Assembly (NCBI RefSeq): GCF_019429565.1
Contig: NZ_JAHXSA010000001.1
Coordinates: forward strand, 806,001-870,000
Source: Schaalia sp. ORNL0103
GTDB lineage: Bacteria; Actinomycetota; Actinomycetes; Actinomycetales; Actinomycetaceae
Direction of reading: 5' to 3'
DNA length: 64,000 nucleotides
Shown: piece after piece, positions 26,469 through 34,850 of the stretch
Layout: each line of letters opens with the position of its first letter
Position numbering within the stretch: position 1 is the first letter of the stretch
Translations under genes and position numbers: made by a program
The notes under the pieces: generated by a model
Database searches by the model: none
Told to the model about the DNA's origin: nothing
The model's input: only the letters and a program-made list of their open reading frames with translations

Positions 26469-26504
26469 GTGAGTGCCCCGTACCAATAGGTACGGGGCAC
26501 TCAC
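26469..26504. terminator. Bidirectional terminator hairpin
   Basis: A perfect 16-bp stem (26469-26484 with 26489-26504) and a 4-base AT loop between the converging repeat-protein gene (stop 26458) and cmk (stop 26523). Confidence 0.75.
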
Positions 26505-26522
26505 GTGTATCGATACGCTGTC

Positions 26523-27257
26523 TCAGCGCGTTGCGTCGCGGACCTCGAGATCGCGGTCAACGTAGACCAGGACGGCCTCACAAACGCCTTCGATATCGAG
26601 TCCCGTGGAGTCAACGGTCTCGACACCAGGGGCGGCCACCATGAACTCAGAGACCTGCGAATCGGCCTTGTCACGGCCCTCGACCTGGGCCCGCACAATC
26701 TCCATGTGTTCCTCGGTGGCATCCCCGTAGAGTTCGAGCGTCCGACGACGCAGACGGGCCTCCTGATCGGCGAGCAACAGAACACGAACATCCGCATCAG
26801 GGCAGACAACGGTCGTGATATCACGCCCCTCGGCGATCATGCCGGAGCCTTGTTCACGGGCCTCCATCATTCGGCGACGCTGCTCGGCTGCCATCCACGC
26901 GCGCACATCCATATTCGTCGAGATGTGCTTAATCGCGAGGGCTATACGCGGCTCGCGAATCTCGAGGGTGATCTCTGAATCACCGATCCACACGTGCGGA
27001 TCCGAAGGATCCGAGACGAGGCGCAGCGGCATGCGATCCGCAGCAGCTGCTACAGCAGCCGTATCTTCCAGATCGATGCCTTCATCCAGGCAGTACCACG
27101 TGAGCGCACGGTACATGGCGCCCGTGTCCAAGTAGCCGATGCCCAGACGGGTCGCCAGAGCCTTTGAGACCGTGGACTTACCCGAACCGGCCGGTCCATC
27201 GATGGCAATCGTGATGCCGACGCGGGAAATCGCATCTCGACGCTGCGTGTCGTTCAT
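26523..27257 (-). CDS. cmk: Cytidylate kinase
   Basis: Phosphorylates CMP and dCMP. It has 244 residues; P-loop IDGPAGSGKSTVSKALA, the GYLDTGAMYRALTW segment and the EGRDITTVV motif are typical. I start at ATG 27257 (MNDTQRRD), which follows a GGAGA site; the frame is open further back to 27305, into tyrA. It closes the xerD-parA-scpA-scpB-rluB-tyrA-cmk operon. der, its usual downstream neighbour in actinobacteria, is missing here and lies at 19907 on the other strand. Confidence 0.93.
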   Translation of the reverse strand: MNDTQRRDAISRVGITIAIDGPAGSGKSTVSKALATRLGIGYLDTGAMYRALTWYCLDEGIDLEDTAAVAAAADRMPLRLVSDPSDPHVWIGDSEITLEIREPRIALAIKHISTNMDVRAWMAAEQRRRMMEAREQGSGMIAEGRDITTVVCPDADVRVLLLADQEARLRRRTLELYGDATEEHMEIVRAQVEGRDKADSQVSEFMVAAPGVETVDSTGLDIEGVCEAVLVYVDRDLEVRDATR

Positions 27258-27283
27258 CAAAACGTTCTCCTCACCGAGGTCGT

Positions 27284-28483
27284 TTAGTGGGTGATGAGTC
27301 GCCAACCCCGCTGTTGCAGGTCGGCGACAGCGCGGTCAACGACCGCCGGGTCAATCATGATGCGGGCGACGCCTGCCTGTGCGCCCGCAGAGTGCTCCAG
27401 TACCAAATCCTCAATGTTGATACCAGCCTCGCCAAGCTCGCTGAAAAGCCTACCGAGAGCACCCGGCTCGTCGGGGATGAGCACTTCGATCTCGCGATAC
27501 CGAGAAGGAGCCCCACCGTGCTTGCCGGGAATGCGCGCGACACCCTGATTACCCGCGGTCATGACCCGATTGATCGCGCCCACGGAACCGCCACGCAGGG
27601 GGCCGAGTTCTGCGGCCGCGTCGAGATGTGTCAGCAAGTCATCGAGGTCGGTGCGCAGATCGCGCAGGATGTCTGCGACCGGACCGGCATTGCCGGCCAA
27701 AATCGCTGTCCACAGGCGCGGATCGGAGGCCGCAATGCGGGCGGTATCGCGCAGCCCCTGCCCCGCCAGCCCGAGCGCCTGGGCGGGGGCGTCAACAAGA
27801 CGCGCAGCAAGCATCGACGACACCAGCTGAGGAACGTGCGACACGAGAGCGACGGCGTGGTCATGCGTTCCCGCGTTCATCTCGAGGGGCACGGCTCCGA
27901 CGTCCGTCGCCAACGCGCGCGCCACCAGCACCGCGCGCGGCCAGGTCGACTCGTGTGCAACGATCACCCACGGACGTCCGTAGAACAGATCGGCATCTGC
28001 GGCACCCGCACCGCTGCGCTCGCGTCCTGCCATAGGATGCGAACCGACGTAACGCGAGGCTTCCTCGAGACGTCCTTCGCGCTCCAAGCCGCGCAGCACA
28101 TCGGCGACAACCGCGTCCTTCACGGAGGCAACATCGGTGACGATCGCATCGGGGAAACGCAGCAGCGATTCGACGATCACACGGTCCGCGACATCCGGAG
28201 GAGTCGCGACGACAACAATGGACGGTGCCTGATACGAAGGCGTATCCGAGCCACACTCGCGAGGGTGCACCCCGGCCTCGGCGAGAACGTCGCCGAACGC
28301 CTGCCCGGCGCCCACGTCGGAGGCCAGGCGCAGCGAGGTGGGCGAGGCGTCTTCGAGGTAAACGCGCACTCCCCCGGCCCGCAGCGCGAGGCCCAGGGAC
28401 GCACCCAGCAGACCCGATCCGATGATGAGAACCGGCCCCGCCGTTTGCACGACGCGCGCGCCGACGCCGTCCGAGGTGCTCAC
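27284..28483 (-). CDS. tyrA: Prephenate dehydrogenase
   Basis: Tyrosine-pathway enzyme of 399 residues. The N-terminal NAD(P)-binding motif is VLIIGSGLLGASLGLALR; the catalytic region holds SHPMAGRERSG and the helical domain. A C-terminal ACT domain (VLIPDEPGALGRLFSELGEAG) suggests control by an amino acid such as tyrosine. The GTG start overlaps the rluB stop. Its placement between rluB and cmk is not the mycobacterial order (rluB-cmk) but is compatible with operon insertion in related genera. Confidence 0.92.
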   Translation of the reverse strand: MSTSDGVGARVVQTAGPVLIIGSGLLGASLGLALRAGGVRVYLEDASPTSLRLASDVGAGQAFGDVLAEAGVHPRECGSDTPSYQAPSIVVVATPPDVADRVIVESLLRFPDAIVTDVASVKDAVVADVLRGLEREGRLEEASRYVGSHPMAGRERSGAGAADADLFYGRPWVIVAHESTWPRAVLVARALATDVGAVPLEMNAGTHDHAVALVSHVPQLVSSMLAARLVDAPAQALGLAGQGLRDTARIAASDPRLWTAILAGNAGPVADILRDLRTDLDDLLTHLDAAAELGPLRGGSVGAINRVMTAGNQGVARIPGKHGGAPSRYREIEVLIPDEPGALGRLFSELGEAGINIEDLVLEHSAGAQAGVARIMIDPAVVDRAVADLQQRGWRLITH

Positions 28484-29229
28484 AGTCCGACGGCTCCGTA
28501 CAGTGCGCTCAGCGCGTTGCCCTTCACGCGGCGGGTCGTCCCCTGCTTGAGATGGTCGAGAGTGATCGGACCGAAGCCCGTGCGGACGAGCTCGCGCACC
28601 GGGTAGCCAACAGCCTCCATCATGCGGCGCACGAGGCGGTTGCGGCCCTCGTGCACAACGATCTCGACGGTCGTGATATCGCCGTAGGTATCGACGATGC
28701 GGAAGGAGTCAACCTTGATCGGGCCGTCCTCCAGCTCGATGCCGTTCATGAGCGTGCGCTTGACGCCGGGCTTGACCTCACCGTGCAGACGCGCCACGTA
28801 GGTCTTGCGAATCTCGTACTTGGGGTGCGTCAGACGGTTCGCCAGCTCGCCGTCGTTGGTCAGCAAGAGCAGGCCGGACGTGTCGATGTCGAGGCGGCCC
28901 ACGTGGTACAGACGCTCGGGGTAGTCGGCGATCAGGTCGGCGATCGTGGGGCGGCCCTCCGGGTCGCTCATCGTGGACACGGTGCCGATCGGCTTATTGA
29001 CGGCTAGAACGATGTGCTTCGTCTCATCCAGGATGAGGCGCTCGCCGTCGACGTGAATGACCTGTTTCGCCGGGTCCACGCGCACGCCCTGGTTACGGAT
29101 CACGGTGCCATCGACACTCACGCGTCCGTCGGCGATCATCTGTTCGGACGCGCGCCTGGATGCGACGCCTGCCTGGGCGAGCACCTTCTGCAGGCGCACT
29201 CCACCCTCGGTGTAGGGGTTAGCCCTCAT
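28480..29229 (-). CDS. rluB: 23S rRNA pseudouridine synthase (RluB/RsuA family)
   Basis: RNA-modifying enzyme of 249 residues. An N-terminal S4 domain (RLQKVLAQAGVASRRASEQM) precedes the pseudouridine synthase domain with the catalytic aspartate in GRLDIDTSGLLLLTNDG. The C-terminal motif HEGRNRLVRRMMEAVGYPV is typical. ATG overlaps the scpB stop (ATGA) and its own stop overlaps tyrA, so translation is coupled along the operon. Confidence 0.92.
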   Translation of the reverse strand: MRANPYTEGGVRLQKVLAQAGVASRRASEQMIADGRVSVDGTVIRNQGVRVDPAKQVIHVDGERLILDETKHIVLAVNKPIGTVSTMSDPEGRPTIADLIADYPERLYHVGRLDIDTSGLLLLTNDGELANRLTHPKYEIRKTYVARLHGEVKPGVKRTLMNGIELEDGPIKVDSFRIVDTYGDITTVEIVVHEGRNRLVRRMMEAVGYPVRELVRTGFGPITLDHLKQGTTRRVKGNALSALYGAVGL

Positions 29230-29786
29230 AGTTCTTCCTCCAATTCCTCCAGCGCGTCGGCGTCTGGCAGGTAGGGTGCCAACGGTACCAGCTCCGACAG
29301 GCTCGTTAATCCCATTTTCTCAAGAAATTCCCCGGTCGTCCCGTACAGGCGCGCGCCAGACGGTGTCAGTCCCGTCTCTTCCACGAGGCCTCGGGCGAGC
29401 AGCGTACGCACGACACCGTCCACATTCACCCCACGAATACGGCAGATTCGCGCCCTCGAAATGGGCTGACGGTAGGCAATGACCGCCAGCGTTTCGAGAG
29501 CAGCCTGAGAAAGGCGCGCGTGCGAGGAGCCGACGACGAAACGACCGACCACATCCGCGTATGCCCGTGCGGAATAGATGCGCCAGCCGCCCGCCACTTC
29601 GCGCAGCTCGAAACCGCGCGGGCGTTCCTGCCCCTCGCCCAGGTACTCGGCGGCGAGAGCGCGCAGGTGCTGTTCAATGTCCGCGGTGCTCACGCCGAGG
29701 ACATCGGCAAGATCGGACGCGGCAACCGGCTCCGAGGCGACCATCAGAATCGCCTCGATCGCACCGCGCAGCGTATTCTCACTCAT
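29226..29786 (-). CDS. scpB: Segregation and condensation protein B
   Basis: Winged-helix partner of ScpA in the SMC-ScpAB condensin. It has 186 residues from ATG 29786 (MSENTLRGAIEAILMVASEP); the core AALETLAVIAYRQPISRARICRIRGVN and the GTTGEFLEKMGL segment identify it. The frame continues upstream without family-like sequence. It overlaps scpA by 8 bases. Confidence 0.93.
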   Translation of the reverse strand: MSENTLRGAIEAILMVASEPVAASDLADVLGVSTADIEQHLRALAAEYLGEGQERPRGFELREVAGGWRIYSARAYADVVGRFVVGSSHARLSQAALETLAVIAYRQPISRARICRIRGVNVDGVVRTLLARGLVEETGLTPSGARLYGTTGEFLEKMGLTSLSELVPLAPYLPDADALEELEEEL

Positions 29787-30657
29787 CGGCGTCTTCTCCT
29801 TCTGTCTCAATCGCGGCCACGTGCGGGGACGAGGCCGTGGCAGGGACCGCGTCACCGGCACCCGTATAATCGTCCACGTCGATGTCGATGCTTCCCTCGT
29901 CGCCGGTCCACTGAATCGTCAGCGTGCCAAGCGCCCCGTCTTGCTCAAACTCGACGGCTCCGCGCCTGTAGAGTTCCAAAAGCGCAAGAAAACGAGAGAC
30001 GACGACGGCACGCGTGGGTGCATCCTCGACGAGCTGATGGAAGGTCATGCGCCCTGCTTCGGCGAGCATCGATGAGACGAGGAGAGCCTGCTCGCGGACG
30101 GGCACAACGGGATCGTGCAGGTGGGCGACCTGAACCGTCGGACTCGTCGATGACAGGGCATTGGCAGCCAAACGAGCAAGGTCTTCGGGGGTTGTTAGCC
30201 AATGAAGTTCGGGCAGGAGGCTCGCGAAATGCGGCTCGAGAGGCACGTCCCTGGCGACGTACGAGCCGTACTCCCCCATCCGCTCGTCGATGTGTTTCGC
30301 GGCTTCCTTGAAAGCCCGATACTGCAGGAGCCGTGAGAATAGGAGATCGCGGGCCTCCAGATCAGCCTCGGACGCGTTATCCTCCTCGTCGACACTGGGC
30401 AGCAAATGCGCCGCCTTCATGTCGAGTAGTGTCGCCGCAACAACCAGGAATTCAGTTGTGCGCGACAAATCCGGGGATGCCTTCATAAACGCGATGAATT
30501 CGTCGGTCACCTGCGCGAGCGCGACCTCGGTGATGTCGAGTTTCTTGCGCGCGATCAGCGACAGGAGAAGATCGAAAGGACCTTCAAAAACCGGGAGCGA
30601 AACCGCGAAGAGGTCGAACTCCCCCTGAACCTCGAGACTGTCAGGCCGCGTCGCCAC
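29779..30657 (-). CDS. scpA: Segregation and condensation protein A
   Basis: Kleisin subunit of the SMC-ScpAB complex, 292 residues. The N-terminal kleisin motif FEGPFDLLLSLIARKKLDIT and the C-terminal winged helix (RAVVVSRFLALLELYRRGAV) are clear. I chose GTG 30657, which overlaps the end of parA and brings the kleisin motif to about residue 24; the frame is open 74 codons further back but in antisense-like Ser/Arg-rich sequence within parA. A GGAAG site lies about 9 bases upstream. Confidence 0.9.
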   Translation of the reverse strand: MATRPDSLEVQGEFDLFAVSLPVFEGPFDLLLSLIARKKLDITEVALAQVTDEFIAFMKASPDLSRTTEFLVVAATLLDMKAAHLLPSVDEEDNASEADLEARDLLFSRLLQYRAFKEAAKHIDERMGEYGSYVARDVPLEPHFASLLPELHWLTTPEDLARLAANALSSTSPTVQVAHLHDPVVPVREQALLVSSMLAEAGRMTFHQLVEDAPTRAVVVSRFLALLELYRRGAVEFEQDGALGTLTIQWTGDEGSIDIDVDDYTGAGDAVPATASSPHVAAIETEGEDADE

Positions 30658-31504
30658 GGGCGATGACTTCCCGCGCGAGTCGACGGTACGCGTGAGCGCC
30701 CGCGTGGTTGGGAGCGTAGGAGATGATCGGCTCGGTGGCCACCGATGCGTCCGGGAACTTGATCGTGCGGCCGATACGGGTATCGAACACGAGATCTCCG
30801 AAAGCCTCCTGCAGACGCTGGAGGACCTCACGCGAGTGCAGCGTGCGCGAGTCGACCATCGTGGCGACGATACCGTCAATCTTCAGGCGCGGGTTAATGC
30901 GATCGCGCACCGTCTCGATCGTCTCGACCAGCAGGGCCACGCCACGCAGCGCGAAGAACTCTGCCTCGACCGGAACGATAACGCCGTGAGCGGCCGTCAG
31001 AGCGTTGACCGCGAGCAGGCCGAGGGAAGGCTGGCAGTCGATCAGCACCACGTCATAGTCGGATTCGACGTGACGCAGGACACGAGCCAGGGCGCTCTCA
31101 CGGGCGACCTCGTTGACGAGCTGAACCTCCGCCGCAGACAGGTCAATGTTCGCGGGGATAATGTCAAGATTTTCCGTCGACGTGTGGCAGATCGCCGCCT
31201 TGACGTCCGCCTTCGGGTTCATGAGCAGCGTGTAGATCGTCTGCTCCATGTCGAGTGCATTGATCCCCAGGCCGACAGAAGCGGCACCCTGGGGATCGAA
31301 GTCCACGATCAGCACACGGCGCCCGTACTCAGCCAGCGCGGCGCCCAGGTTAATGGTGGTCGTCGTCTTGCCGACACCACCCTTCTGGTTGCACATCGCG
31401 ATCACACGGGCGGGACCATGCCCCGACAGCGGCGCGGGCACGGGAAAATCGACCGGCTCTTCGTGCAGGTCGGGCGTCAGCGTAGGGTGCGAGTTCGTGG
31501 TCAC
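30641..31504 (-). CDS. ParA-family ATPase (Rv1708-like)
   Basis: Deviant Walker ATPase of 287 residues: KGGVGKTTTTINLG, DFDPQGAAS, and VLIDCQPSLGLL. No parB partner or parS site is nearby, so it is the second ParA of the scpAB locus found in actinobacteria rather than the origin-linked ParA. Its job is probably chromosome organisation with ScpAB, inferred from position. GTG start; 17 bases separate it from xerD. Confidence 0.9.
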   Translation of the reverse strand: MTTNSHPTLTPDLHEEPVDFPVPAPLSGHGPARVIAMCNQKGGVGKTTTTINLGAALAEYGRRVLIVDFDPQGAASVGLGINALDMEQTIYTLLMNPKADVKAAICHTSTENLDIIPANIDLSAAEVQLVNEVARESALARVLRHVESDYDVVLIDCQPSLGLLAVNALTAAHGVIVPVEAEFFALRGVALLVETIETVRDRINPRLKIDGIVATMVDSRTLHSREVLQRLQEAFGDLVFDTRIGRTIKFPDASVATEPIISYAPNHAGAHAYRRLAREVIARGDAA

Positions 31505-31521
31505 GACCCCATCCTAATTCA

Positions 31522-32469
31522 TCACCGCGCGGATGCGTCGGTGCCACGCGCCCGAGGGTGCGAGAGCGTAAAGACTTCGCGCAGCGCAGCGGCAGTCACC
31601 TGCGTGTAGATCTGGGTCGTCGCCACCGACGCATGCCCGAGAAGCTCCTGCACTTCACGGACGGATGCGCCGCCCTCGAGCAGATGCGTCGCAAAGGAGT
31701 GCCGCAGCGTATGCGGAGACACCCGCTCCCCCAGCTGCGCCGCCTCCGCCGCGCGGCGGATTGCAGTCCACGCGCTTTGCCGGGACAGCGCGCCTCCCCG
31801 GGAGTTCAGGAAAAACGCGGTGGATCCCCGGCCTCGTGCGGCGAGCGCTGGGCGGGCGCGCACCCGATACGCATCGAGGGCGTCCACGGCGAACGATCCG
31901 ACGGGAACAATCCGCTCTTTGCGTCCCTTTCCGAACAGGCGCACGACAGGAACGTCTCCGTCCAGGTCGAGGTCGTCAGCACTGAGGGACACCGCCTCTG
32001 AGACGCGGGCACCCGTCGCATACAGGAGCTCGAGGAGGGCGGCATCGCGCAGGCCGATCGGAGAGTCGTCGGCGTGGGCGGCGTCCAGCAGTCGTCCCAC
32101 CTCGTCGACGGACAGGGCCTTGGGGAGGTGGCGCCCCTGACGCGGGGCATGCAGCTGCGCCGCTGCATCGGTTCCGACCGCCCCCTCGGTCAGCGCGTAC
32201 TTGTGGAGCCCGCGAATTGCCGCCGACGCGCGCGCCACAGACGACGCCGCCGCCGGAGTTCCCGTGACCTGCCCAGATGCCAGGCGCATCGTGTAATCCT
32301 CAATGTCCCTGGGACTGATGTCTTCAACGTTGAGCTTCCCTTGACTCTTCATGTCAAACGCGTAGCGGGCGACGTCGCGGCGATAGTTCGAAACTGTATG
32401 CGCAGACGCCCCCTTCTCAACGCGCAGATAGTCCACCCAGTCGCGGACGAGAGCTTCGAGGGATGTCAT
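31522..32469 (-). CDS. xerD: Site-specific tyrosine recombinase XerD
   Basis: Resolves chromosome dimers at dif together with XerC. It has 315 residues. An N-terminal SAM-like core-binding domain (LRVEKGASAHTVSNYRRDV) is followed by the catalytic domain: Arg in ATGARVSEAVSL, HTLRHSFATHLLEGGASV, LGHAS, and the nucleophile Tyr in TTQIYTQV. ATG 32469 (MTSLEALVRDW) is the natural start; sequence before it is the tkt-xerD intergenic region. It is the first gene of the operon and divergent from tkt. It could be XerC, but the operon context favours XerD. Confidence 0.92.
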   Translation of the reverse strand: MTSLEALVRDWVDYLRVEKGASAHTVSNYRRDVARYAFDMKSQGKLNVEDISPRDIEDYTMRLASGQVTGTPAAASSVARASAAIRGLHKYALTEGAVGTDAAAQLHAPRQGRHLPKALSVDEVGRLLDAAHADDSPIGLRDAALLELLYATGARVSEAVSLSADDLDLDGDVPVVRLFGKGRKERIVPVGSFAVDALDAYRVRARPALAARGRGSTAFFLNSRGGALSRQSAWTAIRRAAEAAQLGERVSPHTLRHSFATHLLEGGASVREVQELLGHASVATTQIYTQVTAAALREVFTLSHPRARGTDASAR

Positions 32470-32597
32470 GGTGACAGGGTAAGCGACTGTGCAACATATG
32501 TGCGTGAGCGCTATCGGCAAGCGCACATTTTCGCTAGACTGTGACGCGGTAAACCATTTCCTGCCCCAACGCTGGGGCCCAACAACTGGAGACCAAC
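32470..32597. promoter_or_regulatory. Divergent promoter region xerD/tkt
   Basis: 128 bases. A TAGACT at 32535-32540 could be the -10 of tkt; no convincing -35 is seen. A short hairpin (GCCCCA at 32563-32568 with TGGGGC at 32573-32578) lies in the presumed tkt leader, followed by a TGGAGA ribosome site. Confidence 0.35.
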
Positions 32598-34682
32598 GTG
32601 TCACTTCACTGGGATCACATCGATGACGAAGCGGTCAAGACCGCTAAGCTCCTCGCCGCCGACGCCGTCGAGCAGGCCGGATCGGGCCACCCCGGCACCG
32701 CCATCTCGCTCGCCCCCGCCGCCTACCTCCTCTACAACAAGGTCATGAACGTCGATCCCGCCGACCCCCGTTGGATCGGCCGCGACCGCTTCATCCTCTC
32801 GGCCGGCCACTCGTCGCTGACCCAGTACGTCCAGCTCTACCTGTCCGGCTTCGGTCTCGAGCTCGACGACATCAAGACGCTGCGCACCGCCGGCTCCCTG
32901 ACCCCGGGCCACCCCGAGTACGGCCACACCAAGGGCGTTGAAATCACCACCGGCCCGCTGGGCACCGGCATCGCCTCCGCCGTCGGCTTCGCCATGAACG
33001 CCCGTCGCGTCCACGGCCTGCTCGATCCCGAGACCCCGCTCGGTGAGTCCGTCTTCGACCACAACGTCTACGTCATCGCCGGCGACGGGTGCTTCCAGGA
33101 AGGCGTCTCCGCCGAGGCTTCGTCCCTCGCGGGCACCCAGGAGCTGGGCAACATCACCGTCATCTGGGACGACAACCACATCTCCATCGAAGACGACACT
33201 TCGATCGCCTTCACCGAGGATGTCCTGGCCCGCTACGAGGCCTACGGCTGGCACGTCCAGCGCGTCGACTGGCTCGGTGAGGACGGCTCCTACGAAGAGA
33301 ACACCGCTGCCCTGAACGACGCCCTCGACAACGCCAAGGCCGAGACGAAGAAGCCCTCGCTCATCGCGCTGCGCACCATCATCGGCTGGCCGACCCCCGG
33401 CAAGCAGAACACCGGTGGCATCCACGGCTCCAAGCTCGGCTCCGAGGCCCTCAAGGGCCTGAAGGAAGCCCTGGGCGCCGACCCCGAGAAGATGTTCGAC
33501 GCTGACGCCGCCATCGTGGACGAGGTCCGCGCCCGCGCCGCCGCCCGCGCCGCCGAGTACCGCAAGGACTGGGATGCACGCTTCGAGGCATGGAAGGCCG
33601 CTCACCCCGAGCAGGCCGCCCTGCTCGAGCGCCTCCTGGAAGGCCGCCTCCCCGAGGGTTGGGAAGCCGCGCTCCCCGCCTTCGAAGAGGGCAAGGCTAT
33701 CGCGACCCGCGCCGCCTCCGGCCAGGTCCTCAACGCGATCGCCCCCGTCCTGCCCGAGCTGTGGGGCGGCTCCGCCGACCTCGCCGGCTCGAACAACACC
33801 TTCCTGAAGGGTGAGCCCTCGTTCCTGCCCGCGCACCGTTCCTCCTCGTCCTTCAGCGGCGACAAGTTCGGCCGCAACCTCCACTTCGGCGTGCGCGAGT
33901 TCGCGATGGGTGCCGCCCTCAACGGCATCGCCGCCGACGGCTTCACCCGCGCTTACGGCGGCACGTTCTTCGTGTTCTCCGACTTCATGCGCGGCGCCGT
34001 GCGTCTCGCCGCCCTCATGGACCTGCCCGTCACCTACGTGTGGACCCACGACTCCATCGGCGTGGGCGAGGACGGCCCGACCCACCAGCCGATCGAGCAT
34101 CTGGCCTCCTACCGCGCAATTCCGAACTTCGCTGTCGTGCGCCCCGCCGACGCCGCCGAGACCGCCGCGTCCTGGAAGGCCATCCTCGAGCAGTCCCACC
34201 CGGCCGCAATCATCCTGTCGCGCCAGAACCTGCCCAACCCGGCACGTGGCGAAGGCACGGGCCTGGCCACCACCGAGGACCTGGCGCGCGGCGCCTACGT
34301 CCTGGCCGACACCGAGGGCACGCCCGACGTGATCCTGCTGGCCTCCGGCTCCGAGGTTTCCGTCGCCCTCGAGGCACGCGAAGCCCTGGCCGCCGACGGC
34401 ATTGCCGCCCGCGTCGTGTCCGTGCCCTGCCTCGACTGGTTCGAGGCCCAGGACCGCGAGTACCGCGACTCCGTCCTGCCCCCGTCGGTGCGCGCCCGCG
34501 TCTCCGTCGAGGCCGGCATCGCCCTGCCGTGGTACCGCTGGATCGGCGACGCCGGCCGCGCAGTCTCCATCGAGCACTTCGGCGCCTCCGCGCCGGGCGA
34601 ACTCCTCTTCAAGGAATACGGCATCGATGCCGAGCACGTGGCCGCAGCCGCGAAGGAATCCATCGAGGCCGCTCGTTCGTGA
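32598..34682 (+). CDS. tkt: Transketolase
   Basis: Thiamine-diphosphate enzyme of the non-oxidative pentose-phosphate pathway. It has 694 residues, normal length. Visible: SGHPGTAISLAPAAYLL, the TPP motif AGDGCFQEGVSAEASSLAG...IWDDNHISIEDD, and the transketolase signature GRNLHFGVREFAMGAALNGI. GTG start with TGGAGA upstream. In Mycobacterium transaldolase follows tkt; here a terminator and then zwf follow, and no tal is in the window. Confidence 0.96.
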   Translation: MSLHWDHIDDEAVKTAKLLAADAVEQAGSGHPGTAISLAPAAYLLYNKVMNVDPADPRWIGRDRFILSAGHSSLTQYVQLYLSGFGLELDDIKTLRTAGSLTPGHPEYGHTKGVEITTGPLGTGIASAVGFAMNARRVHGLLDPETPLGESVFDHNVYVIAGDGCFQEGVSAEASSLAGTQELGNITVIWDDNHISIEDDTSIAFTEDVLARYEAYGWHVQRVDWLGEDGSYEENTAALNDALDNAKAETKKPSLIALRTIIGWPTPGKQNTGGIHGSKLGSEALKGLKEALGADPEKMFDADAAIVDEVRARAAARAAEYRKDWDARFEAWKAAHPEQAALLERLLEGRLPEGWEAALPAFEEGKAIATRAASGQVLNAIAPVLPELWGGSADLAGSNNTFLKGEPSFLPAHRSSSSFSGDKFGRNLHFGVREFAMGAALNGIAADGFTRAYGGTFFVFSDFMRGAVRLAALMDLPVTYVWTHDSIGVGEDGPTHQPIEHLASYRAIPNFAVVRPADAAETAASWKAILEQSHPAAIILSRQNLPNPARGEGTGLATTEDLARGAYVLADTEGTPDVILLASGSEVSVALEAREALAADGIAARVVSVPCLDWFEAQDREYRDSVLPPSVRARVSVEAGIALPWYRWIGDAGRAVSIEHFGASAPGELLFKEYGIDAEHVAAAAKESIEAARS

Positions 34683-34707
34683 CTTTATAGTCAACTGAAC
34701 TGGAGAT

Positions 34708-34743
34708 AGGGCTGCTGGCGCGCGAGGGCGTGCCAGCAGCCCT
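34708..34743 (+). terminator. Terminator of tkt
   Basis: A perfect 12-bp stem AGGGCTGCTGGC with GCCAGCAGCCCT, 12-base loop, then the T-rich tail ATTCTCTT. Confidence 0.75.
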
Positions 34744-34850
34744 ATTCTCTTACACATGTGTGGGTCCTCGGTCCCGTTCCATTTCCCCCTGCGGGCGAAG
34801 CGTTCGGGCCACGGCCTCGTCCTTCCCCCTAGCGAACGGAGCGACCACTC

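Noticed and set aside
29779-30879. scpA with a 74-residue N-terminal extension
   Set aside because: The extension overlaps parA in a Ser/Arg-rich shadow frame; GTG 30657 places the kleisin motif correctly.
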